Shown in pieces: positions 16,981-24,614 of a DNA stretch of 35,225 nt; positions within the stretch are counted from its first letter, which is position 1; every line of letters starts with the position of its first letter. Origin of the DNA: Massilia glaciei (GTDB taxonomy: Bacteria > Pseudomonadota > Gammaproteobacteria > Burkholderiales > Burkholderiaceae_D); assembly GCF_003011895.2 (NCBI RefSeq), contig NZ_PXWF02000265.1, forward strand, positions 1-35,225, in the 5' to 3' direction. The notes under the pieces were generated by a model. The model was not told the DNA's origin. It ran no database searches and saw only the letters and a program-made list of their open reading frames with translations. Made by a program: the position numbers and the translations under genes.

Positions 16981-17922
16981 ATGAACCTCCATCAACTGCG
17001 TTTCGTCCGCGAGGCTGTGCGCCAGAACTACAACCTGACCGACGCCGCGAAGGCGCTGTTCACCTCGCAGCCGGGGGTCTCCAAGGCCATCATCGAGCTA
17101 GAGGAAGAGCTCGGCGTGGACATTTTCACGCGCCACGGCAAGCGCATCCGCGGCCTGACCGAGCCGGGGCGCCTGGTGCTCGGCTCGGTCGAGCTGATCA
17201 TGCAGGAGATCGACAGCCTCAAGCGCATCGGCAAGGAATACGCGGCCCAGGACAGCGGCAGCTTCACCATCGCCACCACCCACACCCAGGCCCGCTACAC
17301 GCTGCCCAGGGTGGTGCAGGCGTTCATGCTCAAGTACCCCAAGGTGCGCCTGTCGCTGTTGCAGGGCAACCCGCGCCAGATCGCCGAGATGGTCAAGTCG
17401 GACCAGGCCGACATGGCGATCGCGACCGAATCGATCTCGGGCATCGACGGTTTGATCACATTGCCTTGCTACCAGTGGGAACATGTGGTGGTGGTGCCGC
17501 CCGACCACGCGCTGCTCAAATCGAAGGCGGTCTCGCTCGAGGAGATCGCGGCCTTTCCGCTCATCACCTACGACAGCGCGTTCGCCGGGCGCAGCAAGAT
17601 CGACCACGCGTTCGGCCTGCGCGGCCTCAAACCCGACGTGTTGCTCGAGGCGATAGACGCGGACGTCATCAAGACCTATGTGGAACTTGGCATGGGCGTT
17701 GGTATCATAGCGGGCATGGCGTTCGACGCCGAGCGCGACAAGAACCTGCGCGCGATCCCGGTCGGCCACCTGTTTGGCATGAATGTGTCGCGCGTGGCCG
17801 TCAAGCAGGGCGCCTACCTGCGCAGCTATGTGTACACCTTCATCGAGCTGCTCGCGCCCACGCTCAACCGCAAACTGGTCGAATCGGCCATGAGCGGCAA
17901 CAAGGATAATTACGAGCTGTAG
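16981..17922 (+). CDS. cysB: CysB-family LysR-type regulator
   Basis: This encodes 313 aa. The start at 16981 (MNLHQLRFVREAVRQNYNLT) matches the CysB family N-terminus; an in-frame ATG at 16894 would add a non-conserved extension. The winged helix-turn-helix covers residues 1-60 (AAKALFTSQPGVSKAIIELE). The effector domain starts with the CysB-type segment TIATTHTQARYTLP and extends to about 300. It is transcribed away from cysI, as expected for an activator of the cys operon that senses O-acetylserine-type inducers. It could also be a Cbl-like paralogue, since both share this signature. Confidence 0.92.
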   Translation: MNLHQLRFVREAVRQNYNLTDAAKALFTSQPGVSKAIIELEEELGVDIFTRHGKRIRGLTEPGRLVLGSVELIMQEIDSLKRIGKEYAAQDSGSFTIATTHTQARYTLPRVVQAFMLKYPKVRLSLLQGNPRQIAEMVKSDQADMAIATESISGIDGLITLPCYQWEHVVVVPPDHALLKSKAVSLEEIAAFPLITYDSAFAGRSKIDHAFGLRGLKPDVLLEAIDADVIKTYVELGMGVGIIAGMAFDAERDKNLRAIPVGHLFGMNVSRVAVKQGAYLRSYVYTFIELLAPTLNRKLVESAMSGNKDNYEL

Positions 17923-17979
17923 CGTCCCCGGGACCCGCCGCCAGCACCATCATTTAGCAACATTAAAGAAACCAATACC

Positions 17980-18630
17980 ATGATCACCGAACAATCCGCA
18001 CAGTATTACGCCAAGAACGCCTCCGGCCACGACCGCACCTACGACCGCCCCGAGCGCCAGCCCGACCTGGCCACCATGCGCGGGCAGCTCGCCGAGACGC
18101 TGCGCGGGCACGTCGTGCTCGAACTGGCCTGCGGCACCGGTTTCTGGACCAGCGTCATCGCCGAGTCGGCCGACTCGGTCGTGGCCACCGACATCAATCC
18201 CGAGATGATCGCGCTGGGCAGGCTGCGCGCGCTGCCTGCCGACAAGGTCCAGTTCCGCGTGGCCGACGCCTGGGCGCTGCCCGACGACATCGGCAGTTTC
18301 ACGGCCGTGTTCATCGGCGGCTGGTGGTCGCACGTCAAGCGCGAGGAGCAGGAGCGCTTTTTGGCGCGGTTGCGCGGCAAGCTGGGCAAGGACATGTTCG
18401 TCGTGCTGCTCGACGATTGCTACGTCGAGGGCGTCAGCGAGACCGTCGCCCGCACCGACATGGAGGGCAACACCTACCAGATCCGCACCGCGCCCGACGG
18501 CGAGCGCTACGAGATCCCCAAGACCTATCCGTCCGACAGCGGCCTGCGCAAGAAGCTGGCGTCGTCGGTGCGCGAGATCAAAATTTTTCGGCTTGAGTAT
18601 TACTGGTTGTTGAGCTGCCGGCTCAAGTGA
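17980..18630 (+). CDS. Class I SAM-dependent methyltransferase
   Basis: This encodes 216 aa with the SAM-binding motif I VLELACGTGFWT at about residues 45-56, the acidic end of beta-2 in VVATDINPEMI, and motif IV-like FTAVFIGGWWSHV. The fold is a stand-alone Methyltransf_25/11-type domain. The substrate cannot be read from the sequence. It lies 57 bp after the cysB gene on the same strand and is followed by a terminator, so it may be read from the cysB promoter. Confidence 0.85.
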   Translation: MITEQSAQYYAKNASGHDRTYDRPERQPDLATMRGQLAETLRGHVVLELACGTGFWTSVIAESADSVVATDINPEMIALGRLRALPADKVQFRVADAWALPDDIGSFTAVFIGGWWSHVKREEQERFLARLRGKLGKDMFVVLLDDCYVEGVSETVARTDMEGNTYQIRTAPDGERYEIPKTYPSDSGLRKKLASSVREIKIFRLEYYWLLSCRLK

Positions 18631-18641
18631 CTCCGGAAGAC

Positions 18642-18667
18642 AAAAACGCGCCGGTGGCGCGTTTTTT
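18642..18667 (+). terminator. Rho-independent terminator after methyltransferase
   Basis: AAAAACGCGCC (18642-18652) pairs with GGCGCGTTTTT (18656-18666) around a 3-base loop, and a T-run follows. It lies 11 bp after the methyltransferase stop. Its stem is nearly the same as the three porin-associated terminators at 19628, 20817 and 22062. Confidence 0.9.
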
Positions 18668-18682
18668 ATTTCGCTGACGCAA

Positions 18683-18708
18683 CCCCGACATCGACACTGC
18701 GGCTAACG
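18683..18708. repeat. 26-bp imperfect direct repeat, left copy
   Basis: CCCCGACATCGACACTGCGG plus six more bases matches 19785-19810 in the same orientation with two mismatches. The two copies bracket the Fic toxin-antitoxin genes and the decayed porin segment. They are separated by 1.08 kb. Confidence 0.7.
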
Positions 18709-18772
18709 AACGGTGCCAAGGGCATCAGGTACAATACGTCGGGCGGAGTACCCATCGCGCGGAGGAATTGAA

Positions 18773-18934
18773 ATGTTGACCAATGAAATGAAGCGTCAAG
18801 TCTTCCTGAAGTTATGTTCCGAAAATTTTCGAGCCAGCCTTCGTCTCGAAGGGCTGGTTCAACGTCCGGTGGGCGCCAATAAGCCCGCCATTGAACCGCC
18901 TGCGGTCACGCCCAAGACAAAGCATGTCCGATAA
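18773..18934 (+). CDS. yhfG: Fic antitoxin (YhfG/VbhA-like)
   Basis: This encodes 53 aa from an ATG preceded by a good GGAGGAATTGAA ribosome site. The helix NFRASLRLEGL contains the Fic-inhibitory motif (S/T)xxxE(G/N): S22, E26, G27. In class I Fic systems this Glu blocks ATP binding in the toxin active site. The NFRASLRLEG stretch closely resembles the YhfG type found next to enteric Fic. The gene overlaps the Fic start by 11 bp, which couples their translation. Base composition is lower in GC than the flanking operons. Confidence 0.85.
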   Translation: MLTNEMKRQVFLKLCSENFRASLRLEGLVQRPVGANKPAIEPPAVTPKTKHVR

Positions 18935-19517
18935 GTACGGGTCAGGCCAGGACAGGCAATACTGCTATCCAAACTCCGGCGTGCTGATCAACAAGCTAGG
19001 CATCACCGAGGCGGATGCCTTGGAACTGGCTGAAATCGCGCTAGGTCATGCCCGCATTGAACAGTACGAGCCTAATTTCGATGATATTTCCTTGCCGGCC
19101 CTGCGTGCGATTCACTTTCACTTGTTTCAAGATCTTTATAGCTGGGCGGGGGAGCTTCGGGCGGTTGACATCAGCAAAGGGAGCACCCGGTTCGCGAACG
19201 TCAGTCGAATCGAGCCCGAGGCGGACAAGCTCTTTCGGCAGCTTGAGCAAGAAAACTATCTCATTGACGTGCCGCGCGAGCAATTCGTTGCTCGACTGGC
19301 GCACTACTACTGTGAGCTCAACATCATTCACCCGTTTCGCGATGGTAACGGACGTGCGCAACGACTGATGTTTGAATTGATTGGCATCAATGCTGGCTTT
19401 GCGCTTCGCTGGGAGCCGATCGGATCTGCTGAATGGCTCGAAGCAAATATTGCCGCATACAATTGCCGACTTGAATCATTGATCGAACTCCTTGACCGTG
19501 CTGTGACGCCCATTTGA
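18924..19517 (+). CDS. fic: Fic-family AMP-transferase toxin
   Basis: This encodes 197 aa with an intact Fic motif HPFRDGNGRAQR at residues 136-147; H136 is the catalytic base and the GNGR loop binds the phosphates. The target-docking flap (KGSTRFANVSRIEP, about 85-98) and the N-terminal LINKLGITEADAL segment are present. Fic proteins of this class AMPylate targets such as topoisomerases and arrest growth unless bound by their antitoxin. The start at 18924 lies inside the antitoxin gene. With all key residues present, an active toxin is expected. Confidence 0.93.
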   Translation: MSDKYGSGQDRQYCYPNSGVLINKLGITEADALELAEIALGHARIEQYEPNFDDISLPALRAIHFHLFQDLYSWAGELRAVDISKGSTRFANVSRIEPEADKLFRQLEQENYLIDVPREQFVARLAHYYCELNIIHPFRDGNGRAQRLMFELIGINAGFALRWEPIGSAEWLEANIAAYNCRLESLIELLDRAVTPI

Positions 19518-19556
19518 ACACTGCACGTCGTTCGCTTTTCTTTGGTGTCCCATTAC

Positions 19557-19762
19557 TTCGATCAAACGTATCGGTGCATCGTCAGCCATCATCTCTGCGG
19601 CAATTTGCGGCCAGTAATTTCCGGACGAAAAAAAACGCGCCAGCGGCGCGTTTTCTCATCGGTGCGACCAGCTTAGACGGCTTAGAAGAAGTGGCGCACG
19701 CCGATCGACAGGTTCGACGGATCGGCGCACGAAGGCGACCAGGTTGGTGCCGTAGAAGCCCT
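19557..19762 (-). pseudogene. Decayed porin 3' end with internal deletion
   Basis: 19557-19728 aligns with 20745-20908, the terminator and last codons of the intact porin gene, with scattered differences and a 9-bp CTTAGA-type insertion. At 19730 the match jumps to 21458-21490, with 33 of 33 bases identical, deep inside the same porin gene. About 550 bp of porin sequence is therefore missing between the two parts. The intact gene carries GCCGAAGGCG at both equivalent positions, a likely short-homology deletion site. The segment includes a porin-type terminator at 19628-19654. No functional protein can be made. Confidence 0.85.
19628..19654 (-). terminator. Terminator of the porin remnant
   Basis: AAAACGCGCC (19632-19641) pairs with GGCGCGTTTT (19645-19654) around AGC. 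On the minus strand it is followed by a run of T, so it ended the former porin transcript. It may now also stop read-through from the left. Confidence 0.8.
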
Positions 19763-19784
19763 CGGGCGGGCAGTCGGCACGCAT

Positions 19785-19810
19785 CCCCGACATCGAGACC
19801 GCGGCTAACG
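19785..19810. repeat. 26-bp imperfect direct repeat, right copy
   Basis: This matches 18683-18708 at 24 of 26 positions in direct orientation. Sequence on its right side can be read as a coding tail (DIETAANAARFGMAGATSRE) ending in TAA at about 19888, which may be a fragment of another lost gene. I do not recognise it. Confidence 0.65.
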
Positions 19811-19916
19811 CGGCGCGCTTCGGTATGGCTGGCGCAACGTCGCGCGAGACAAAGCCGATGCGTGGCAATCCCTCAAATGCACCGTAAGGTATCAGCTTGG
19901 ATTGGCATTATAGGGT

Positions 19917-19950
19917 GCATTCAATGTTGTACTATGAATGCGCTGAATGC
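19917..19950. promoter_or_regulatory. Candidate FitAB operator
   Basis: GCATTCA (19917-19923) and TGAATGC (19935-19941) form a perfect inverted repeat, and a second TGAATGC follows at 19944-19950. The cluster lies 20-53 bp before the fitA start, where ribbon-helix-helix antitoxins usually bind to repress their own operon. A -10-like TACTAT is inside it at 19930-19935. Confidence 0.55.
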
Positions 19951-19969
19951 TGTTTTTAGGAGTGATGCT

Positions 19970-20224
19970 ATGGCAATGCTGACGGTAAGAAATTTGCCTG
20001 ACGATGTACATCGTGCGTTGCGGGTCAGAGCAGCGCAACATGGGCGCAGCACCGAGGCCGAAGTTCGCGAGATTCTGGCGGCGGCGGTCAAACCGCTTAC
20101 GCGCGTTTGCCTTGGTGACGCCCTCGCGGCATTGGGCCGCGAGATCGGACTGACAAACGAGGATTGGGAGGCCTTCGATCAAGCGCGGGATAAGACGCCC
20201 GCCGAGCCGCCGAGGTTTGAATGA
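19970..20224 (+). CDS. fitA: FitA-type antitoxin
   Basis: This encodes 84 aa from an ATG with AGGAG seven bases upstream. The N-terminal ribbon-helix-helix (MLTVRNLPDDVHRALRVRAA, then GRSTEAEVREIL) matches FitA and related Arc-like antitoxins. It is expected to bind DNA as a dimer. The C-terminal ~40 residues would embrace the toxin. It overlaps fitB by 4 bp (ATGA). Together with the toxin it forms a type II system, and the neighbouring inverted repeat fits autorepression. Confidence 0.9.
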   Translation: MAMLTVRNLPDDVHRALRVRAAQHGRSTEAEVREILAAAVKPLTRVCLGDALAALGREIGLTNEDWEAFDQARDKTPAEPPRFE

Positions 20225-20634
20225 TCATCCTCGATACTAACGTCGTTTCCGAGGCATTGAAATTTGATCCGAACCCGGCTGTGCGGGCTTGGCTGAACCA
20301 CCAAAGTGCCGAAACACTGTACCTGTCGAGCGTGGCATTGGCAGAGCTCTTATTTGGTGTCGGGGCACTCCCGACAGGTAGGCGCCAAGACTTGCTGGCC
20401 AAGGCGCTTGATGGACTGTTGGGGCTGTTCAAGGACAGGATTTTGCCGTTTGATACTGAAGCTGCGCAGCATTACGCCAAACTGGCCGTGACTGCAAGGG
20501 GCGCTGGACGGTTTCTGACGCCGGACGGCTACATTGCCGCGATCGCCGCATCGCGTCGATTCATCGTTGCTTCACGCGATGCGGCTCCCTACGAAGCGGC
20601 GGGCGTCGCCGCCATTGACCCATGGGGCGGCTGA
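20221..20634 (+). CDS. fitB: FitB-type PIN-domain ribonuclease toxin
   Basis: This encodes 137 aa of the VapC/FitB PIN family. The acidic metal-binding residues are present: D5 in MIILDTNVVSE, E42 in VALAELLFG, D102 in TPDGYIAAIA and D120 in ASRDAAPYEAAGV. The ending DPWGG resembles FitB. PIN toxins of this group cut RNA, often tRNA or rRNA, when freed from their antitoxin. The gene is intact, so activity is likely. It converges on the intact porin gene and sits between the porin remnant and that gene. Confidence 0.92.
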   Translation: MIILDTNVVSEALKFDPNPAVRAWLNHQSAETLYLSSVALAELLFGVGALPTGRRQDLLAKALDGLLGLFKDRILPFDTEAAQHYAKLAVTARGAGRFLTPDGYIAAIAASRRFIVASRDAAPYEAAGVAAIDPWGG

Positions 20635-20816
20635 AGCCGGCGGCGGCCATACCCGGCCGTGCCAGTGCGGCCGAGCCGTCTGTCGCTTTTTTGCGCCGTG
20701 CGGACGCGGCGACGGGGCCATCATTGAGTTCGAGCTGCCATTAATTCGATCAAGCATATCGGTGCACGTTCAGCCACGCGTTTCTGCGACGACTTGTGGC
20801 ACGTAATTCCCGGACG

Positions 20817-20843
20817 AAAAAAAACGCGCCAACGGCGCGTTTT
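20817..20843 (-). terminator. Terminator of porin gene 20862-21875
   Basis: The stem AAAACGCGCC (20821-20830) / GGCGCGTTTT (20834-20843) has a 3-base loop. On the minus strand it ends in a run of eight T. It lies 18 bp past the porin stop codon and also faces the convergent fitB transcript. Confidence 0.9.
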
Positions 20844-20861
20844 CTCATCGGTGCGACCAGC

Positions 20862-21875
20862 TTAGAAAAAGTGGCGCACGCCGATCGACAGGTTCGACGG
20901 ATCGGCGCCGAAGGCGGCCGCCGGCGGCACCAGGCCCGAGCCGGCCGAGGCGATGCCGAAGCGGGCAGTGGCGTTGTTGCTCAGGCGCGCGTACGAAGCG
21001 TACACATTGGTGCGCTTGGAGAAGGCATACGAGTAGGCCAGCGCCAGGGTGCGGCCCTTGGCGCCGCCCACGTCGAGTTTTTGCTCGCTGGCGTTGGCGA
21101 AGAAGGTGCTCGCGCCGGCGGCCAGCGACACGCCCACGCCGAGTTGCTCGTACTTGTTGTTGGGACCGGCCAGGTCGGCGGCCATCCAGTTGCCCTTGAT
21201 GGCGAAGTTGCCCATCTTGTAGCCGGCGCCGACGATCATTTCCTTGTCGTCGCCAATGGCCAGGCGCTCGACGGTGTGGTAGCCGGCGCCCAGGTACAGG
21301 CCGCCGACCGTGTAGTCGACCGCGATGCCCATCAGGTCGAGCGACGGGCCGACCAGGGTTTCGCCGTTGCCGTAGCCGGCGCCGAAGCGCAGACCGTTCA
21401 TCGGCACCGAGCTGTAGTTGACCGAATTGCTGATGCGGCGGGTCAGGCGGTCGGTGCCGAAGGCGACCAGGTTGGTGCCGTAGAAGCCCTGGCCGAAGAT
21501 GTCGGAGTTTTTCGCCACTTCGGCGATCGGGGTGTACTCGCGCCCGACCGTGACGGTGCCGAAGCTGCCCTGCAGGCCGACCACCGCGCGGCGGCCGAAC
21601 AGGGCGCTGTCGCCCATGCCGGTCGAAACGTTGATGCCGCCTTCGAGGTTGAAGATCGCCTTCAGGCCCGAACCGATGTCCTCGACGCCCTTGAAGCCGA
21701 AACGGCTGGTCGACTGGTCGCCCGAGTTGACGAGCGTGCGCGTGCCGCCCGGCGTGCCGTTGTCCTCGCGCGCGACGGAGGCGTCGACGATGCCGTAGAT
21801 GGTCACGCTCGATTGGGCCGAGGCGACGAGGGGAAGTGACGCGATGACAGCGGCTGCCAGCAGTTTGAATTGCAT
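20862..21875 (-). CDS. Outer-membrane porin (gram-negative porin 4 type)
   Basis: This encodes 337 aa with a signal peptide cleaved after LPLVASA and the mature start QSSVTIYGIVDASVA, typical of Burkholderiales OmpC-like trimeric porins. Alternating beta-strands fill the length, the constriction-loop region lies near GVDxL-like LMGIAVDYTVG segments, and it ends SIGVRHFF with the C-terminal Phe needed for BAM insertion. The start at 21875 begins at the signal peptide; the longer frame upstream has no signal character. It is a tandem paralogue of the gene at 22106, with the same length and conserved N- and C-termini. Substrate preference cannot be read. Confidence 0.93.
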   Translation of the reverse strand: MQFKLLAAAVIASLPLVASAQSSVTIYGIVDASVAREDNGTPGGTRTLVNSGDQSTSRFGFKGVEDIGSGLKAIFNLEGGINVSTGMGDSALFGRRAVVGLQGSFGTVTVGREYTPIAEVAKNSDIFGQGFYGTNLVAFGTDRLTRRISNSVNYSSVPMNGLRFGAGYGNGETLVGPSLDLMGIAVDYTVGGLYLGAGYHTVERLAIGDDKEMIVGAGYKMGNFAIKGNWMAADLAGPNNKYEQLGVGVSLAAGASTFFANASEQKLDVGGAKGRTLALAYSYAFSKRTNVYASYARLSNNATARFGIASAGSGLVPPAAAFGADPSNLSIGVRHFF

Positions 21876-22061
21876 GAAATTTCTCCGATATGTTGGGTGA
21901 GGGTAGACAAATGTTCTACTGATCGGAGACAATTATATCGGCATTGCCATAGTTGGGTGCGGGCTTCTCGGCCCGGTGTTGCTTTCTTGTTGCAATGCAG
22001 CACCGGCCACCAAGTGGTTGCGGTAGATCAAGGTATTCCCCGTTCGAAACGGGTATGGACG

Positions 22062-22089
22062 AAAAAAAACGCGCCGGCGGCGCGTTTTT
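22062..22089 (-). terminator. Terminator of porin gene 22106-23119
   Basis: AAAAACGCGCC (22065-22075) pairs with GGCGCGTTTTT (22079-22089) around GGC. A run of T follows on the minus strand, 16 bp past the porin stop codon. The two porin genes are therefore separately terminated. Confidence 0.9.
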
Positions 22090-22105
22090 ACTAGGTGCGA
22101 ACTGC

Positions 22106-23119
22106 TTAGAACGAGTGGCGCACGCCGATCGACAGGTTCGACGGATCGGCGCCGAGGTTGGCCGGCGGCGGGGTCAGCGAGGTGCTCGACGAGTTGATGC
22201 CGAACCGCGCGGTCGCGTTGTTGCTCAGGCGCGCGTAAGTGGCGTACGCGTTGGTGCGCTTCGAGAACGCGTAGGAGTAGGCCACCGCCAGGGTGTTGCC
22301 CTTGGCGCCGCCGGCCTCGAGTTTCTGCTGCTGGTAGTTGGCGTAGAAGGTGCTCGCGCCGGACGACATCGAGGCGCCCAGGTTGACCTGCTCGTACTTG
22401 TTGTTGGCGCCGGTCAGGTCGGCGACCATGTAGTTGCCCTTGATCGAGACCGGGCCCATCTTGTAACCGGCGCCGACGATCATCTCCTTGTCGTCGCCGG
22501 AGGCGAGGCGCTCGACCGTGTGGTAGCCGGCGCCGACATAGAACTTGCCGATGGTGTAGTCGGCCGAAATGCCCATGATGTCGAGCGACGGACCGGTCAG
22601 CGCCTCGCCGGCGCCGTAGGCCGCGCCGACGCGCAAGCCGCTCATCGGCACCGACTTGTAGTTGACCGAGTTGCTGATGCGGCGCGTCAGGCGGCCGGTG
22701 CCGAAGGCGCTCAGGTTGGTGCCGTAGAAGCCCTGGCCGAAGATGTCGGACTCTTTGGCGACATCGGCGATCGGGGTGTATTCGCGGCCGAGCGTGACCG
22801 AACCGAAGCTGCCTTGCAGGCCGACCACGGCGCGGCGGCCGAACAGGGCGCTGTCGCCCATGCCGGTGTCGATGGCGACACCGCCTTCGAGGTTGAAGAT
22901 CGCTTTCAGGCCGGAACCGATGTCTTCGGCGCCCTTGAAGCCGAAGCGGCTGCTCGACTGGTTGCCCGAGTTGAGCACGGTGCGGCTGCCGTTCGGCGCG
23001 CCGTTGTCCTCGTAGGCCACGGCGGCGTCGAGGACGCCGTAGATGGTGACGCTCGATTGGGCGGAGGCGACGAGTGGAAGTGTCGCGCAGATAGCCGCTG
23101 CCAAAAGTTTGAATTGCAT
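22106..23119 (-). CDS. Outer-membrane porin, tandem paralogue
   Basis: This encodes 337 aa with signal peptide MQFKLLAAAICATLPLVASA, then QSSVTIYGVLDAAVA, and the C-terminus SIGVRHSF. It is collinear with the neighbouring porin along its whole length, differing mostly in loop segments such as DNGAPNGSRTVLNSGNQSSS. That pattern fits duplication followed by divergence in surface-exposed loops. About 230 bp separate the two genes, enough for its neighbour's own promoter. Confidence 0.93.
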   Translation of the reverse strand: MQFKLLAAAICATLPLVASAQSSVTIYGVLDAAVAYEDNGAPNGSRTVLNSGNQSSSRFGFKGAEDIGSGLKAIFNLEGGVAIDTGMGDSALFGRRAVVGLQGSFGSVTLGREYTPIADVAKESDIFGQGFYGTNLSAFGTGRLTRRISNSVNYKSVPMSGLRVGAAYGAGEALTGPSLDIMGISADYTIGKFYVGAGYHTVERLASGDDKEMIVGAGYKMGPVSIKGNYMVADLTGANNKYEQVNLGASMSSGASTFYANYQQQKLEAGGAKGNTLAVAYSYAFSKRTNAYATYARLSNNATARFGINSSSTSLTPPPANLGADPSNLSIGVRHSF

Positions 23120-23260
23120 TTAATTCTCCAATAAGTTACTTCGAGGGGTAGACAATGTGCTACTGATCGAAAGCGATTTTATCGGCGAAGTTTTACAGCT
23201 TGATGACATGGAAAAATTGTTGCGCGTTTTCCACAGCCGGCGCGGCGCGGCCGCGACCGG

Positions 23261-24460
23261 TCATTCCTCGCGCCGCGGCAGGTCGAGCACGACGTCGATG
23301 CGGGTGCCGGGCGGGTCGTCGGCGCTGACGGTGATTTCGCCGTGCATGGCCCAGACCCGCTCGCGCATGCCGATCAGGCCGAGCGACTCGGCTTTTTCCA
23401 TGTCGGCGACCTCGATGCCGCGGCCGTCGTCGCGGATGGTGATCAAGAGCTGACCGTTGATGCGGTACAGGTTCATGGTCACATTGCTTGCGCCCGCGTG
23501 GCGCGCGATGTTGGTCAGCGCCTCCTGGACGATGCGGAAGATGGCGGTGCTGGCGGCGTCGTCGAGGCGCAGTTCGGCCTCGTCGGCGTACAGGGTGCAC
23601 GGGATGCCGTAGCGTTCGACGAAGTCGTCGCGCAGGCCCCCGAGCGCGAAGAACAGGCCGCCTTCGTCGAGCGCGCGCGGGCGCAGGTTGCTGGCGATGC
23701 GGCGCAGCGAGGTGATCGCGGTCAGCAGGCGCTCGTCCATGCCGCGCATGATGGGCGCGCTGCCCTGGGTCGCGCCGGCCTCCCGCTGCAGCAGGGCCAG
23801 GTCCATGCGCAGCGAGGCGAGGATCTGGCCGAGGTCGTCGTGCAGTTCGCGCGCGATGTGGGCGCGTTCCTCCTCGCGGATGGTCTGCAGCGCGGCCGAG
23901 AGCTGGCGCAGCTGCGCGTGCGAGCGCGACAATTTCTCCTGCACCTGCTGGCGCTCGGTGACATCGCGCAAGATGATGGTGTGGATCGGTTCGCCGTTCT
24001 CGAGCACGTGCGAGGTCGAGCCCTCGAGCGGGAAGGTGGCGCCGGTGGCCTTGATGCCGGTGACCGCGTAATCGGTCGCGCGGCGCCCGGCGCGCCCGCC
24101 GGGGTCGCCGAAATGGGCGGTCGGCGATTCGCCCGACGAGGGCAGCGGCGAGATGAAGTCGCCGACTGGGCGCCCCCGCATGGCCGCCACGGTGGTCGAG
24201 AACATGGCCGCCGCCGACGGGTTGGCCAACACGATGGTGTGCGCCGCGTCGGTCGAGATGATCGCCTCGCTGGCGTTTTCGACGATGTCGCCGCTGTGGT
24301 TGCGCGGGGCGGGCGCGGCGCCCGAGCGGGCGAACAGGCGTGCGAGCAGGTGGCCGCCGGCCAGGCCGAGGGCGAGCATCAGGGGGGGGAGGAGGCGGGA
24401 GCGGGGTCGGTTGTTCACTGCGGCAGCGTTCAAAAAAGTGGTCCCCGGAAGCGGGCCCAC
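23261..24460 (-). CDS. PAS sensor histidine kinase, NarX/HisKA_3 type
   Basis: This encodes 399 aa from the ATG at 24460; a GTG at 24418 is a plausible alternative that begins directly before the hydrophobic segment LLPPLMLALGLAGGHLLARL (about 23-42). One membrane anchor is followed by a PAS domain (about 55-170, VENASEAIISTDAAHTIVLA) and a short coiled coil. The HisKA_3 motif HIARELHDDLGQIL has phospho-acceptor H207. The HATPase has N-box IVQEALTNIARHAGA and G-box IRDDGRGIE. Kinases of this type usually pair with a LuxR-type regulator, but the adjacent regulator here is LytTR. An eight-base homopolymer near 24382 is in frame as given. Confidence 0.88.
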   Translation of the reverse strand: MGPLPGTTFLNAAAVNNRPRSRLLPPLMLALGLAGGHLLARLFARSGAAPAPRNHSGDIVENASEAIISTDAAHTIVLANPSAAAMFSTTVAAMRGRPVGDFISPLPSSGESPTAHFGDPGGRAGRRATDYAVTGIKATGATFPLEGSTSHVLENGEPIHTIILRDVTERQQVQEKLSRSHAQLRQLSAALQTIREEERAHIARELHDDLGQILASLRMDLALLQREAGATQGSAPIMRGMDERLLTAITSLRRIASNLRPRALDEGGLFFALGGLRDDFVERYGIPCTLYADEAELRLDDAASTAIFRIVQEALTNIARHAGASNVTMNLYRINGQLLITIRDDGRGIEVADMEKAESLGLIGMRERVWAMHGEITVSADDPPGTRIDVVLDLPRREE

Positions 24461-24614
24461 CTTTACCTTAGGGCGGGGCGGGTTTTACCGTTTGACGCCG
24501 CGCAAGAAGTTCGTTGCCACGGCCACGCGATTGGACTTCCGCGGAAATGTCCCCGACGTCCTCCTCGCGAAACCGAGGAATCCCTGCCGGGCATGCCTGT
24601 GCAACGCGTATCGC

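Noticed and set aside
18683-19810. Insertion sequence carrying Fic
   Set aside because: The flanking repeats are direct and imperfect, there are no terminal inverted repeats and no transposase is encoded between them.
21953-23134. Long plus-strand open frame opposite the porin at 22106
   Set aside because: It is an antisense shadow of a clear porin gene with signal peptide and terminal Phe. The similar frame opposite the other porin (20796-21839) was dropped for the same reason.
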